A DNA stretch of 61,125 nt from Kofleriaceae bacterium (GTDB lineage: Bacteria > Myxococcota_A > Polyangia > Haliangiales > Haliangiaceae), in contig JANTGM010000026.1 of the NCBI GenBank assembly GCA_024762925.1, forward strand, positions 1-61,125, in the 5' to 3' direction. The position numbers and the translations under genes were made by a program. The notes beneath the pieces are model-generated. The model was not told where the DNA came from. It made no database searches and worked only from the letters and a program-made list of their open reading frames with translations. Positions 52,229-61,079 of this stretch are shown piece after piece (the first letter of the stretch is position 1; every line of letters begins with the position of its first letter).

Positions 52229-53949
52229 TGCGGTGTTTCTCTCAGCTCTTTCCCCTTGCGACGCAGCGCCTTGGCTTGAGCGCTACGGACCTGTGGCGCG
52301 GCAGTTAGATCGTACTCGTCTTTTCGCAACTCGCGACCCAGTATTTCTTCGACGGCCCAAAGAAATCGCAAGCGGTCGTAGGCAACTGGAGCATCGAGTA
52401 TCGAGAGGAGGTCATCTAGGAAGTTTGCTCCATCCTTGCTGTACCCGATGGCCGAGGCCGCCGTTAGCCTGAGTATGCGCTCATCGCTCATGAGCCAGAT
52501 GTGTGCTGCGGACTCGGCTTGCTCAAGTGTAGGAAGATTGGGCAGCGACACGCCATACTGTCCTCGCAGCTGCTCTACCGTCCAGGCGAGGCTCTTTTCG
52601 AGGTGGCAGAGATTGCACGCGTTGAGGCTGGTGGCCAGCATCTCTTCATCCGCGGGTGAGCTGATGCGATGGCTGCGAATGAGCTCGTCAACGCCCTGCA
52701 CGATACGTGGCATATGGCAGTCAAGACACGTGACTGTGGGCTCGTGAAGGCTGTGACTGAGAGCGAGAACAGGATCTGCCAAGTTTTGATGGCAACCTAA
52801 GCAAGCGCCAATGTGGTTGGCTTGATCCTCTGCGAGTGCACCAGGCCCGGGAATATGAGGATCGTGGCAATCGGTGCACTTGATCTTTGTTGCGCATGCG
52901 CCGCTAAGCAAATCGAGCGCTTCGCTCGAGTTTCGCGTTCCAGCGCCATTGGGATAGAGCGCGGTCGGTGTGCTGTGGCATTGGGCGCAAATCGCATTGA
53001 TGGTTCGAGGGTCCCTGCGATCGCCAGCAACCGCTATTGACTGAGAGTTTTTCGTAACCCCCTCACCTGCGGGCTCAAAGCGTATCGGCTTGCCTAGTAT
53101 CGCGTGTTCCCTGCCGCCAAAGTGGCAGGACTCACAGCTAATGCCCACGCTCACTAAGTCCTCAACGGGCAGGAGATTGTCTGGTGATGCTGGCGCTACA
53201 ACCGAGTCGTTGTAGAGAAGCTCAATCCCGCTGCCGATTTGCTGTGCTCCTTGAAGGCGAGCCAAGCGCTTGTCGAAGGAATAGGTGTTGTGGCACCAAG
53301 CACAGCGTCCTCGCCAGGGCGCTTGCTCTGGGTCAAAGACGCTGGTGGCAATCGTTCCGCCCTCGTCGTATTCCGCTCCATGCCAAGAATCGAAGTACTG
53401 TTGGTGCAGCCAGCGTTCTTGGCTAAGAAGAAATCCGAAGGGCAAACGAATCTCACGGGAGTAAATCTCGTGGCCCTTCGGTTCTGGTCCAAGCTCTTGC
53501 ACACCTACGTACTCCTGCATGTAGCGTGAGCCTATGGTGCGAGTAATCCGATATCGCCGATAGACGTGGCCCTCACGGACAAAGCTCATCGCGTACTCAT
53601 TGCCGCGTCGGGCAAACAGTACCTCGCCGCCTGCATAGCTCTCCCGATGTTGCTCAAAATCGCCAAGCACAGCGCCGGGTTCGGTGACCAACCGATTCAT
53701 GCGACGGTGAAGATTGCCCTCCCACTGCTTGAAGCGCTCGTCATGGCACTCACCGCAAACCTGCGGCCCTACATAGTCCTCCTTGCGAACATTGCTGTAG
53801 GTCGCACCCAACTCAGCGGCCTGGGCTTCCAGGCCGGCGTGCGCGCTTGGCTCCACGCCCTGACGCTGCCACCAGAGCGCAGCGAGAGCGATTGCGATGA
53901 GCAGCATCGCACCCCCCACAAGTCGACTCGTGCTGCCCATGGCTCTCAT
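52225..53949 (-). CDS. membrane-anchored octahaem cytochrome c
   Basis: This 574-aa protein has one N-terminal membrane anchor (~9-27) and a periplasmic part with eight CxxCH sites in order: CGECH, CAWCH, CESCH, CAQCH, CTDCH, CLGCH, CLDCH and CNLCH. The last ~110 residues are helical (EQAESAAHIWLMSDERILRL) and may form a HEAT/TPR-like tail. The family resembles the broad cytochrome c554/multihaem group; no catalytic site of NrfA or hydroxylamine oxidoreductase is recognised. It is coupled to the HEAGH membrane protein. Start Met1 or Met4. Divergent from the gene at 54014 with 64 bp between. Confidence 0.9.
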   Translation of the reverse strand: MRAMGSTSRLVGGAMLLIAIALAALWWQRQGVEPSAHAGLEAQAAELGATYSNVRKEDYVGPQVCGECHDERFKQWEGNLHRRMNRLVTEPGAVLGDFEQHRESYAGGEVLFARRGNEYAMSFVREGHVYRRYRITRTIGSRYMQEYVGVQELGPEPKGHEIYSREIRLPFGFLLSQERWLHQQYFDSWHGAEYDEGGTIATSVFDPEQAPWRGRCAWCHNTYSFDKRLARLQGAQQIGSGIELLYNDSVVAPASPDNLLPVEDLVSVGISCESCHFGGREHAILGKPIRFEPAGEGVTKNSQSIAVAGDRRDPRTINAICAQCHSTPTALYPNGAGTRNSSEALDLLSGACATKIKCTDCHDPHIPGPGALAEDQANHIGACLGCHQNLADPVLALSHSLHEPTVTCLDCHMPRIVQGVDELIRSHRISSPADEEMLATSLNACNLCHLEKSLAWTVEQLRGQYGVSLPNLPTLEQAESAAHIWLMSDERILRLTAASAIGYSKDGANFLDDLLSILDAPVAYDRLRFLWAVEEILGRELRKDEYDLTAAPQVRSAQAKALRRKGKELRETPQ

Positions 53950-54013
53950 CTTGCGCTCTTTTCCCCCAGTGAGCGTGATTCGCTCAGGCGGATCGGCTGC
54001 ATGTGGGCCGAAA

Positions 54014-54667
54014 ATGAGTAAGGATGCGGGCGTGAGCCTCGACTACCTCAAAGAACTCCTCACCAAAGGCAACGAAGCGGCCGACAAAACGGCCCGCAGT
54101 AAGAAACTCGCGTCCGAAGCGACCGAGAAAGTACTGCGTCCCATCGAGGAGCGCGTTGAAAAACTCACTGGTCCTGAGACCCGTGCCCTTGGTGGAACCT
54201 CCAGCGCAAAGCCACAGTTCATCGCGGAGTATCGCCTTGAACTTCCTGAGCGAAAGCACTGGATTCCGCAACTGCGCTTCGCCCTCGAAAACGAGAAGAA
54301 GAAGCATGCCGAAATTGAAATTGGCGTGACAATCGGGCAAGCATGGACGGACCCAAAGACCGAAGAGCACTACCCTGCGCACATTCGCTGGGGCACGTTT
54401 TGCCTCGCAGCCGACAAGGTCAAGCGAGTGCAAGGGCCGCTTCGCATCATGAACCGCGCCATTGACGAGACCCTCGAGGTTCTCTCGCCGCGCCCGGTCA
54501 CCAATAAGACGGCTGGCATTCTCTCCATCGTTGGCAAAACGATGACCATCGATGATCTTGAGAGTGTGGAATCGTTTGATGCGTTGGCCGACGAGATCGC
54601 TGCCGATCTCTTCAAGCTCTACGGTGTTCTCGTGCCGCCACCCGTCGAGGAAGAGGACGAGGCCTAA
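54014..54667 (+). CDS. hypothetical coiled-coil protein
   Basis: This 217-aa soluble protein has a charged N-terminal helix likely to form a coiled coil (~5-60) and a beta-rich C-terminal part (KPQFIAEYRLELP, HIRWGTFCLAADKVKRVQGP). No signal or membrane segment. No family is recognised. ATG 54014 is chosen over 53897, which would run back into the divergent gene. It may be followed by an RNA hairpin at 54735-54764. Confidence 0.55.
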   Translation: MSKDAGVSLDYLKELLTKGNEAADKTARSKKLASEATEKVLRPIEERVEKLTGPETRALGGTSSAKPQFIAEYRLELPERKHWIPQLRFALENEKKKHAEIEIGVTIGQAWTDPKTEEHYPAHIRWGTFCLAADKVKRVQGPLRIMNRAIDETLEVLSPRPVTNKTAGILSIVGKTMTIDDLESVESFDALADEIAADLFKLYGVLVPPPVEEEDEA

Positions 54668-54679
54668 GCTACCCCCCAT

Positions 54680-54764
54680 CGATCCCGACCTCTCGATCCC
54701 GACCTCTCGATTCGACCTCTCGATGCGAGTTCTCGATGCGAGTTTGCCGACGCGAACTCGCATC
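54680..54764. repeat. five short tandem repeats ending in a hairpin
   Basis: Units CGATCCCGACCTCT (54680, 54694), CGATTCGACCTCT (54708), CGATGCGAGTTCT (54721) and CGATGCGAGTTTG (54734) follow one another at 13-14 bp. The last unit forms a perfect 10-bp stem with 54755-54764 (10-nt loop). The structure lies between two plus-strand genes and could attenuate or terminate the upstream transcript. Confidence 0.75.
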
Positions 54765-54832
54765 TTGCGTTTCGGAGCCGAATCTTTCGCGCCACGCGGT
54801 TCCACGCGCCTTGATGCGCTACCTTCTGCGGC

Positions 54833-56539
54833 ATGAGCGAGACACTTGAGACCATTGCCGCAGACCTGCACAAGCATTTCACAAGCGACGCCAACGCCAG
54901 GCTAAACGCGGGACTCACAGAAAACCTCGGCACCTTGCCGGACCCTTCGCTGGCTGCCTCGGCAGAAGTGCAGCGCGAGGCCAAGGCGCTACTGGCGCGC
55001 TTGGAAGCCCTCGACCCAAGCACACTCGACTTTGACGACACGCTCGACCTCGACCTCGCCAAACTGATCGTTGGCTTCGAGCTTCATGATCACAGCTACG
55101 TCTTCAACGGCAAGAGCAAGCGGCAGCAGATGCCAAAAGCTGGTGATGACATCGGCGACGGAATTTTTCTGCTCTTCATCAACGACCCGCGCGAGGACAA
55201 GGTCCGCCTTGATGACATCGTTGGTCGTCTCGAAGCCGTTCCCGAGCACACCGAGAAGATGCTTGCTCGATTGGACACACCTGTAGCGCGCTGGGTGAAG
55301 ATGGACCTAGAGACCGTTGAGGGGCTACCAAAGCTCTTTGCAACGGTTGAGGGCTGGGCAGAAGAATGCCAATACGGAGACCTCACGAGGCTTCAGAAAG
55401 CGCGAGCGTCCGCCGAAGCAGCACTCTCGAGCTACTCAGACGAACTCGCAGCGATGCCAACCACAGAGCAACTTCACATTGGCCCCGAAGTGGCTAGGCG
55501 CATCGTCGACTTGCGCGGAATCGACAAGAGCTTCGATGAGCTTCACACGATGGCCACAACATTCTTGGCGGAGACCACTGAGACGATCGAAACCTTGCGT
55601 GCCAAGCTCGTGACCAAGCACGAGCTCGCTCCCGACACAAGCACCGAGGACCTTCAGCAGTTTCTTCTTAAGAAATACAAAGTGGACCTGCCCACCGGCA
55701 ACGTCGAGGACATCTTGGTGCACTACGAAAAATGCCGAGAAGAGATCCTCGAATTCATCAATGAGCGCGACCTCTTCCCCATTCTCGACAACCAGGACAT
55801 GAAGATTATGCGCACACCGTCGTTTATGGCGCCAAGCATCCCCGCTGGAGCGATGATGCCGCCACCCGCCTTTCGCGAAGGCGTGCGCACCAGCATGGTG
55901 TACCTCACGCTATCAGAAGAACTCGTAGACGAGCACACACACCTTGGAATCCCCGGCATGATGGTGCACGAAGGCATCCCCGGTCATCACCTGCAGCTCG
56001 CCACGGCAAGCACTCACAAGAGCATCATCCGCCGCCACGTAGAAGCCAACGAGCACGCCGAAGGCTGGACCACCATGCTCGAAGACTACATGATCGACGT
56101 TGGCTTTAAGGCTGACATCGCCGACGAGATTCGCTTCATCGGCAAGCGCGACCTCAGTCGCATCGGTGCCCGCGTTGCCATCGACCTCTTTTTCATGACC
56201 GGCGAGAAGAAGTACCTCGATGTTGGCGTCGACTGCGACCTGAGCTCCGCCGATCCATTCATTGCTGCCGGCGAATTGCTCCGCGCCGTGACAGGCTTTG
56301 TCCCAGGACGTGTGCAAGCCGAGCTCAACTGGTACTCCCAAGAGCGTGGCTATCCCCTCTCGTACCTCACTGGCAACCGCCTGGTCTGGGAGCTTAAGGA
56401 CGACCTCAAAGCGGCGCAGAAGGGCAAACTCGAGGGCCTAGAGCTCGACAGGCGCTTCCACGACATCTACCTGCACAGCGGCAACATGCCCGTGACCTAC
56501 CTTCGCCGTGTCTTTGAGCACGAAGGTCTACTGGCCTAG
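54833..56539 (+). CDS. DUF885 family protein (putative metallo-hydrolase)
   Basis: This 568-aa protein has no visible signal peptide. The DUF885 core is recognised by MMVHEGIPGHHLQLA (HEGIPGHH, His379/Glu380/His385-386), AEGWTTMLEDYM and a C-terminal WYSQERGYPLSYLTGN. DUF885 proteins are thought to be zinc-dependent peptidase-like enzymes with HExxGHH-type metal ligands; many are exported, but this one appears cytoplasmic. The N-terminal ~330 residues are mainly helical. The substrate is unknown. The gene is followed by tRNA-Leu 67 bp downstream. Confidence 0.85.
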   Translation: MSETLETIAADLHKHFTSDANARLNAGLTENLGTLPDPSLAASAEVQREAKALLARLEALDPSTLDFDDTLDLDLAKLIVGFELHDHSYVFNGKSKRQQMPKAGDDIGDGIFLLFINDPREDKVRLDDIVGRLEAVPEHTEKMLARLDTPVARWVKMDLETVEGLPKLFATVEGWAEECQYGDLTRLQKARASAEAALSSYSDELAAMPTTEQLHIGPEVARRIVDLRGIDKSFDELHTMATTFLAETTETIETLRAKLVTKHELAPDTSTEDLQQFLLKKYKVDLPTGNVEDILVHYEKCREEILEFINERDLFPILDNQDMKIMRTPSFMAPSIPAGAMMPPPAFREGVRTSMVYLTLSEELVDEHTHLGIPGMMVHEGIPGHHLQLATASTHKSIIRRHVEANEHAEGWTTMLEDYMIDVGFKADIADEIRFIGKRDLSRIGARVAIDLFFMTGEKKYLDVGVDCDLSSADPFIAAGELLRAVTGFVPGRVQAELNWYSQERGYPLSYLTGNRLVWELKDDLKAAQKGKLEGLELDRRFHDIYLHSGNMPVTYLRRVFEHEGLLA

Positions 56540-56606
56540 CCTGAGCATCTCGCCTGCCTCGGATCTTGTCGAGGCGCGCGTGGGTGTGGTATCTGACCTG
56601 CGCTCT

Positions 56607-56687
<81 letters not shown>

Positions 56688-56715
56688 CTAGCTGGAATCA
56701 TTCGAGATTCCATGG

Positions 56716-56751
56716 AATCCCCGGGGTCGCCACCTCGGGGATTTTGCTTTG
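56716..56751 (+). terminator. Rho-independent terminator after tRNA-Leu
   Basis: The stem AATCCCCG (56716-56723) pairs with CGGGGATT (56736-56743), followed by TTGCTTT. It is placed to end the tRNA-Leu transcript. Confidence 0.85.
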
Positions 56752-56764
56752 TGTGGTGAAGCGT

Positions 56765-57350
56765 GTGGTGACTTCATTTGATGCCACCCGCGAGCACCGC
56801 GAGGGCCGAGCGCGCGCCGAGAAGCTGCGGTGCATTTGCAAGAAGAGTTCGGAGCGAGCGAACGTCGCTCGTGCGCCGTATCTGGTGACAGCGCGACAAC
56901 CAATGACGGTCCCCGACCATGTTAACGATGTATGGGCGATCGATCTCGCCTCAGACCGAACCGAGCAAGGTCTCTCGTTTCGTATCTTCACGGCGATGGA
57001 TGTGGCCACCAGAGAATGTCTTAGTTTGCGGCCGGGCACCTCACCCGAAGGCAATCAATTGCGACAACGGCCCAGAGTTTCGCGCCAAACATTTTCAGAC
57101 TTGGGCTGCGAAGCACGGAATCGACATTCAATACATTGAGCCCGGAAAGCCAACGCAGAATGCCTTCATCGAACGCTTCAATGGGCGGCTCCGAGATGAG
57201 TTTTTGAACACCCATTTCTTCCCATCGCTTGACGCAGCTACGGAGTTGCTTCGAGGCTGGAAATACAAATACAACCACCGGCGAGGGCATTCCTCCCTTG
57301 GTGGAAAATCACCTAGGCAGAACGCGTTGACCTTGGCTGTTGCCGCGTTC
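56765..57350 (+). pseudogene. IS3-family transposase (OrfB) remnant
   Basis: Two overlapping frames encode pieces of one DDE integrase core. The first (56744 frame) reads [13 protein letters not shown]...[13 protein letters not shown], containing the first catalytic Asp. The second (+1 frame, entered near 57040) reads INCDNGPEF and the third-position [19 protein letters not shown]. The ~25-30 residues that normally lie between are missing, so there is an internal deletion with a frameshift. The 5' end is also truncated. No OrfA or inverted repeat is recognised. It begins just past the tRNA-Leu terminator. Confidence 0.85.
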
Positions 57351-58113
57351 AGTCCCAGCCCAGTCGCCCGTCACCAAAGGGCACAATCAGGGCGGGCGGC
57401 CACAGATCGACGCCGACAGTGGTGCCGAGGGCGTGTAGCTCCACTCCTTCGCGAATGCCGATGACCAAGCCAAGTATACCGGCGACCTCTACTTCGAGAC
57501 CTGTTCCCTGGCGACTGGAGCCCACAAAAAACCAGCCCTGCCAGTCCTTGCCGACAGCGGTCCCGGTCATCGGGGCTCCAAGCTGACAGCGCCGAATCAT
57601 CGTGTCGGTAAAGGTATTGGAGTTTGGCCCCGGCCACACCCGATAGTCGTTCCGCTCTTGGTATGCCGGCGCCTCACGGCGCACGCACTCGACAGCCGCT
57701 TGTGTTCCCTCTCCGACCAGGAGCCACTCAACACTGGCCTTTCCTGCCCCCACACCCTCAAGCGGCTGGAGCAAGTCTCGGTGGACGTGACCCGCGGCGC
57801 TGGCGGTCAGCCCAGCATCCTGCCACATCTCCCAGCGCTCCCAGCGGCTCTCCCCCGCCCCGCGCACCAGCAGCCAGGTGTGGCGAGCAACGAGGCCAAT
57901 CTTGGGAATAGGCGCACCGACGAGAGCGACCGCCGGCCCCTCGCTGGGGATGGAAGGCTCAGGCTGGGCTAGCTCCAGCACCGTGCAAAGAAGAACCCAG
58001 GCTGCAGCAAGGCCAAGGACCCATCGTCGACGCCACATCAAGAGCGAACTCCCCCTTCCGCGCTTTCGTGCACGCAGAAAGCAGAAAGGCGTCCGGCGGC
58101 GACGAGGGCTCAA
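57349..58113 (-). CDS. DUF3750 family protein
   Basis: This 254-aa protein has an N-terminal hydrophobic segment (~30-47, after a basic [18 protein letters not shown] leader) and the DUF3750 hallmark GPNSNTF (in [19 protein letters not shown]), with [16 protein letters not shown] earlier. DUF3750 proteins have no known activity; the Asn-Ser-Asn-Thr motif suggests a catalytic or binding site. The start at 58113 overlaps the upstream small ORF as ATGA, favouring it over Met 58038. The stop touches the IS remnant. The gene has high-GC codon use compared with the window average. Confidence 0.75.
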   Translation of the reverse strand: MSPRRRRTPFCFLRARKRGRGSSLLMWRRRWVLGLAAAWVLLCTVLELAQPEPSIPSEGPAVALVGAPIPKIGLVARHTWLLVRGAGESRWERWEMWQDAGLTASAAGHVHRDLLQPLEGVGAGKASVEWLLVGEGTQAAVECVRREAPAYQERNDYRVWPGPNSNTFTDTMIRRCQLGAPMTGTAVGKDWQGWFFVGSSRQGTGLEVEVAGILGLVIGIREGVELHALGTTVGVDLWPPALIVPFGDGRLGWD

Positions 58114-58211
58114 GGCTCCAGGCTCAGTGCGTCGGCGATCGCGATGGCCTCATCGCCACGACGGCCAGCGAAGACGTAGTGGTAGGGGGGCTTTTTGTCA
58201 AACAACGTCAT
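58110..58211 (-). CDS. 33-aa small ORF upstream of DUF3750 gene
   Basis: This short frame (MTLFDKKPPYHYVFAGRRGD..., 33 residues) overlaps both neighbours by ATGA: its start lies in the stop of the 67-aa ORF, and its stop lies in the DUF3750 start. The coupled layout is the main evidence that it is translated. No family is recognised. Confidence 0.4.
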   Translation of the reverse strand: MTLFDKKPPYHYVFAGRRGDEAIAIADALSLEP

Positions 58212-58411
58212 GTCCTCTCGAAGAGCAACTTGGATGCCGAATCCGCGGAGCCACCCTCATAGCACATTTCACAAAGATCGAGCCCAGACGCAAAGGTCAC
58301 AGGAACCCTCTCGATCGCCGGGTGTCGCCCCCACTTCAAGAGAACAGAACGTGACTTCCACCAAGGAGGGCTATCGGGCAAATACCGAGTGCTAGTCGCA
58401 TTGTCTTCCAA
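58208..58411 (-). CDS. 67-aa small ORF, first of the DUF3750 cluster (or gene remnant)
   Basis: A 67-residue frame starting with TTG at 58411 reads PDSPPWWKSRSVLLKWGRH and contains CEMC. The start is weak and the N-terminus uncertain. The composition looks coding and the stop overlaps the next start (ATGA), so it may be a real small gene or the tail of a truncated one. Confidence 0.35.
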   Translation of the reverse strand: MEDNATSTRYLPDSPPWWKSRSVLLKWGRHPAIERVPVTFASGLDLCEMCYEGGSADSASKLLFERT

Positions 58412-58886
58412 GTTCGCACGAGCACTAAATGTCGCGCCAACACCCCTTCATACAATCGCTATTCATCTGAACCTCGCGCGCCAAACAGCCCATGTGTCTC
58501 ATGGAGCTAGGATCCCAAATCCTGCGGGCCCTAATCCCCAAAGCGAACCACTTGTCGCAATTTGCCACGCACTTGGCAACAGCGCCATACGCGCTCTGCT
58601 TTGCGCCACTACAAAGGCCTGGTCGTATGGTCACTGCCAATGGCGGCCCCCAATCGCCCAGCTGTGGGACGCAACAATACTCAACGCCACGGCCGATATC
58701 TGGTCTTGTTGAAGTCCTGAGTGTCTGGAGCAGCATGCTGCGGAATGGCCGCTTCGTTAGGGAGCCGGGAGTATCGCCCCTCTCTCGACGAGAGTAGTCG
58801 TGGCTCTCTATGACGGCCCTAGTCTCGGATTTGGACGAGTGTCCGTAGATTGCCGGCCGCGGGCGGTCTGGGATTGCTATGATGAG
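58412..58886. other. 475-bp region without a recognisable gene
   Basis: Open frames exist on both strands, but none has a signal, ribosome-binding site or family motif. The very long minus-strand frame crossing this region (58425-60380) is the shadow of the lipoprotein gene and OrfA. The promoter of the fibrinogen-like gene must lie here. Confidence 0.4.
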
Positions 58887-59978
58887 GTGGTGGCAAGAAG
58901 GGCCAAAACGAGTGCCGTAGTCGCTGGGCTGCTGGCTCTGGCAATCGGCGGGTGTTTCTCCCCCGACTACCAGGCTGGCCTCGCGTGTACCGAGAGCGGC
59001 CTGTGTCCATCGGGCCAGTCGTGCCAGGACGGCATTTGCGTGGCCGGCACCGAGCAGCCCACTAGCTCCGATGCGGCAACAACGCCCGCCGCCGATGGAG
59101 CCGCGCCAGGGTGCGGCAATGGAGTCATCGACAACGGGGAGACCTGCGATGATACCAACACCGACTCCCTCGATGGGTGTTCCGAAGCCTGCGCTATTGA
59201 AGCGGGCTATGACTGCTTCGACGAGCCTTCGGTGTGCAGCCTCTTGGCGGCATGCCCAACCCAGGACATCGTGTCGGGCGCCGCGAGCTTTGCCTCCTGC
59301 AAGGAGTATTTCGACGCTGGGTATCGAGCATCGGGGCGCTACCTCATCGATGTCGATGGTGACGGCACCAGGCCCGCCTTCCCGGTGCTCTGTGATATGG
59401 CCACCGCTGGAGGCGGATGGACCATTGTCGTCAACAACGTTGCCGATGCAGTAGAGCCCGATGGCTGCCTGCCACGTCTGGCGACGGTGGATGGCTTTGT
59501 CTGCGGCACACCTGGCTGCGATGAGGACTTTGCCGTCCCGGTTCACGGCGTGCCATTTACCGAACTGGTCTGGGCCGAACGCGATGCGGATTTGCAGGTG
59601 CTCGCCCACAATCGATTCTCGTGGGCCGCTCCGCAGACCTTGCCCAATCAACCGCTGTGGTCGCTGTCGGCGGAGGTCTCCAACCAATTTCTCGTGGGGC
59701 TGGAAGCCCAGGGCTTGATCGAGTGTCGCTACATGAGTGGCAACGATGGTCTGGTACGGGTAGCAAACGAAAACCCGAGGAACAACAGAGATGGCTTCAC
59801 CACCAGTGACGTGGTCACCTTCTTTGACCAGGACAACAACACCACCAATCCCGGCAAGATGAGCTTTACCGATACCAACACTGCCGGTCTCGATGACTTT
59901 CAGGATGGCTTTGGTTGTGAGGACGATTGGCAGCCCATTGCCAAACGCGGTGCCGCAACCATGGTCATGATTCGCTAG
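58887..59978 (+). CDS. lipoprotein with DUF4215-like repeat and fibrinogen-like domain
   Basis: This ~363-aa lipoprotein has a signal ending LAIGGC (Cys23 from a GTG start at 58887). A Cys-rich part follows (ESGLCPSGQSCQDGICV), then a DUF4215-type repeat (CGNGVIDNGETCDDTNTD, DGCSEAC). The C-terminal part (~140-360) begins like a fibrinogen C-terminal domain: SCKEYFDAGYRASGRYLIDV, PVLCDMATAGGGWTIV. These surface modules are known from myxobacteria and eukaryotic lectins. The gene lies between two IS3 remnants, consistent with transfer or rearrangement. The start is uncertain: GTG 58887, GTG 58890 and GTG 58800 are all possible. Confidence 0.8.
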   Translation: MVARRAKTSAVVAGLLALAIGGCFSPDYQAGLACTESGLCPSGQSCQDGICVAGTEQPTSSDAATTPAADGAAPGCGNGVIDNGETCDDTNTDSLDGCSEACAIEAGYDCFDEPSVCSLLAACPTQDIVSGAASFASCKEYFDAGYRASGRYLIDVDGDGTRPAFPVLCDMATAGGGWTIVVNNVADAVEPDGCLPRLATVDGFVCGTPGCDEDFAVPVHGVPFTELVWAERDADLQVLAHNRFSWAAPQTLPNQPLWSLSAEVSNQFLVGLEAQGLIECRYMSGNDGLVRVANENPRNNRDGFTTSDVVTFFDQDNNTTNPGKMSFTDTNTAGLDDFQDGFGCEDDWQPIAKRGAATMVMIR

Positions 59979-60020
59979 CGAGTTTTTGTCCCGAAAAGGA
60001 CAAGAACCAGCTAATGGGCT

Positions 60021-61050
60021 TGATCTGTTTCCGTAGACACTTTCTGTCGTGCGAGTTAGTACGGCACCTAGAGAGGTCTCAATCATGGGAACACCCCGAT
60101 ATAGCAAGGAATTCAAAGCGGAGGCGGTTCGGCTTTTTAAGGCCGGCAACAAGCCCGTCGCGCAGCTCGCGAAGGAGCTGGGCGTAGCAGCCAAGTCGAT
60201 TCGGGACTGGGCAAAGCAAGCCGATGCCGATGCGGGCCGCGGAGCGCCCGGTGTTTTGACTACGCCTGAACGCGATGAGCTCATCGCGCTTCGAAAAAAG
60301 TGTCGCGAACTCGAGAGGGAACGGGATTTTTTGCAGGATGCGGCGACATACTTCGCAAAGACGAAAAAGTGAGATTTCACTACATCTCGTCGAAGACAGG
60401 CCAGTACCCGGTGGCTTGGATGTGTCGTCGACTTCGGGTTTCTCGTTCAGGCTACTACGCGTGGCGAGTTCGCAAACCGAGCGCGAGAGCGAGCCGCGAT
60501 GTGTATCTCACGGCAAAGATTCGTGCGCTCTTCGAGGAGTTTGAGCACACCTATGGGAGTCCTCGAATCCTCGACGAACTCAAGGAAGCCGGCGAGCGCA
60601 TCGGCCGTGGTCGCGTGATTCGAATCATGCAGCAAGAGGGCCTGTGCGCTCATCTTCCGAAGAAATTTCGGAAAACTACTGATTCGGAGCACAACTTCAG
60701 AATCGCACCCAACGTGGTCAACCGAAACTTCTCCCCCGACGCCCCAAACAAGCTCTGGGCTGGCGACATTAGCTACGTGAAGACGTGGGCAGGTTGGAGC
60801 TATTTGGCGGTCGTCATCGACCTCTATTCGCGTCGAGTCGTCGGCTGGGCGGTTGCCAACCACATGCGCACTGACCTGCCTCTGGATGCGCTCAAGATGG
60901 CCATGCGGCTTCGCAGTCCAGATGAAGGCCTCGTTTTTCATTCGGACCGTGGCAGTCAATATGCGAGCGACGACTACCAAAAGTTCTTAGATTCCAGCGG
61001 CATCGTATGCAGCATGAGCCGAAGGGCGAACTGCTGGGACAGTGAGATGA
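60021..61050 (+). mobile_element. IS3-family element, 3'-truncated
   Basis: The element carries overlapping orfA and orfB in -1 relation. A left terminal repeat is suspected at about 60021 (TGATCTGTTTCCGTAGACAC), which ends in the TAGACAC pattern seen at IS3 tips. OrfB loses homology at about 61050, before the third catalytic residue, and no right repeat is seen up to 61125. The boundaries are therefore approximate and the element is inactive. Confidence 0.75.
60085..60372 (+). CDS. IS3-family OrfA (helix-turn-helix)
   Basis: This 95-aa protein starts MGTPRYSKEFKAEAVRLF and has a helix-turn-helix (VAQLAKELGVAAKSIRDW) followed by a leucine-zipper-type helix (LIALRKKCRELERERDFLQ). The typical IS3 slippery heptamer AAAAAAG lies at 60294-60300 in the right phase (A_AAA_AAG), so a -1 frameshift can fuse OrfA to OrfB. 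The stop TGA (60370-60372) overlaps a GTG at 60369 (GTGA). Confidence 0.92.
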   Translation: MGTPRYSKEFKAEAVRLFKAGNKPVAQLAKELGVAAKSIRDWAKQADADAGRGAPGVLTTPERDELIALRKKCRELERERDFLQDAATYFAKTKK

Positions 61051-61079
61051 TACCGCGGTGCTACAAAGCAGCAGCCTGA
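60369..61079 (+). pseudogene. IS3-family OrfB transposase, C-terminally truncated
   Basis: This 236-residue frame has the HTH_21-like part (KIRALFEEFEHTYGSPRIL) and two of the three DDE residues: Asp in LWAGDISYVKTW and Asp in VFHSDRGSQYAS. After SRRANCWDSEM the sequence departs from the family, so the catalytic Glu (normally in the following N-x-x-x-E segment) and the C-terminus are lost. Transposition is not expected. Expression would use the OrfA frameshift or the GTG at 60369. The last 46 bases of the window (61080-61125) hold no feature. Confidence 0.88.

Noticed and set aside
58425-60380. 651-codon minus-strand open frame
   Set aside because: It lies antisense to a lipoprotein with clear signal and domains and to IS3 OrfA, and its own translation shows no motif or domain. 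It is a shadow frame.
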